51,792 nt of DNA, taken from the NCBI GenBank assembly GCA_017466405.1, contig JAFTUF010000003.1:1-51792 (forward strand), in the 5' to 3' direction. This DNA comes from Bacteroidales bacterium. GTDB lineage: Bacteria > Bacteroidota > Bacteroidia > Bacteroidales > F082. Position 1 is the stretch's first letter. Each line of letters starts with the position of its first letter. A program made the translations under genes and the position numbers. This document shows positions 51,577-51,792 of this stretch, in pieces. The notes below the pieces were generated by a model. That model searched no databases. It had not been told where the DNA came from and saw only the letters and a program-made list of their open reading frames with translations.

Positions 51577-51769
51577 GCTTGTTTTAGTACGAAATTTACT
51601 TGTCTATTTCACAACAACTTACGTTTTTTGTTTGTATATTTGCTTGTCTATTTCCTGACTTCGTCACTCTATTTTTAGTAAAAATATAAGTTGTAGATAA
51701 ACAGCGTTTTAACTCTTTTGCGCACCCTATTTTGGGGTACGCAAGTGTTTTTTTTACTATTTTTGTAAC
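51577..51769. other. Non-coding right end with short repeats, a palindrome and a promoter element
   Basis: No gene is seen in this stretch. It holds AATTTACTTGT twice (51553-51563, inside the terminator loop, and 51593-51603), CTTGTCTATTTC twice (51599-51610 and 51643-51654), and a 27-base imperfect palindrome (51718-51744) with arms TTGCGcACCC and GGGTaCGCAA. TATTTTTG at 51758-51765 is a -7 element directly before the last ATG. The repeats may belong to the end of an insertion sequence. Confidence 0.5.
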
Positions 51770-51792
51770 ATGTACGTAAAGAAGAAAAAGAA
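51770..51792 (+). CDS. Partial N-terminus of a possible IS1634-type transposase
   Basis: Only MYVKKKK can be read before the window ends. Bacteroidales IS1634-type transposases often begin with MYVRKKK or MYVKKKK, and the promoter element and palindrome upstream fit an insertion-sequence end. Seven residues cannot prove it. Confidence 0.3.

Noticed and set aside
1-51792. tRNA, rRNA or prophage genes
   Set aside because: No cloverleaf with a T-loop signature, rRNA segment, integrase or phage structural gene was recognised on reading both strands; short ncRNAs cannot be excluded by eye.

Overview
The window looks like a chromosomal contig from an uncultured, probably gut-associated member of the Bacteroidales (Bacteroidota). 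The evidence is: promoters of the Bacteroides TTG / TAnnTTTG type, Gram-negative secreted proteins ending in type A sorting domains of the type IX secretion system (T9SS), a single-chain PurL, and Bacteroidota-specific families (DUF3822 next to rsmD, ATPases with DUF4143). Both ends stop inside what look like the first codons of outward-facing transposase genes, as expected for an assembly broken at multicopy insertion sequences. I saw no rRNA, tRNA, CRISPR array, prophage or SusC/SusD polysaccharide locus.

Layout. 1-86: start of a possible ISAon1-type transposase gene (-). 255-3848 (-): membrane-anchored protein, DUF3822 protein, RsmD and a C69 dipeptidase, in one tight operon. 3945-4721 (-): radical SAM protein. 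4822-20584 (-): secreted-protein locus of a 4200-residue beta-helix giant, an 876-residue relative and an 84-residue protein with a PEP-CTERM-like tail. 20840-21838 (+): holA. 22007-25702 (-): purL. 25983-26589 (+): rplU-rpmA. 26671-27804 (-): DUF4143 ATPase. 28066-32558 (+): serS, lipoprotein, TPR protein, ksgA. 32654-35013 (+): a two-gene type II restriction-modification system of the BsuBI/PstI kind. 35021-37341 (-): dtd, rbfA, lolC-like permease. 37491-47835 (+): second secreted-protein operon, a 210-residue protein and a 3227-residue LamG giant. 47974-51492 (+): alpha/beta hydrolase, Mrp-type ATPase, NifU-like protein, a methyltransferase relative lacking its core, cobalamin adenosyltransferase and a DUF2795 protein. 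51493-51792: hairpins, a promoter and the start of a possible IS1634-type transposase gene.

How it fits together. Most genes are housekeeping (translation, ribosome maturation, purine and cobalamin metabolism, Fe-S assembly). The accessory content is the two T9SS-cargo loci. They share a domain of about 100 residues that I cannot assign to a named family; it occurs six times in four proteins and sits just before the sorting domain at the C-terminus of both giants and of the 210-residue protein. The giants also share a doubled GW-type module while their N-terminal portions are unrelated (beta-helix versus LamG), which suggests one C-terminal display cassette carrying different heads.

A second pattern lies between genes. 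Many intergenic spaces are filled with short-period stutter repeats whose unit differs from site to site. Several begin exactly at, or include, the stop codon of the upstream gene; one lies inside the lolC coding sequence, and one supplies the start codon of the shortened methyltransferase relative.
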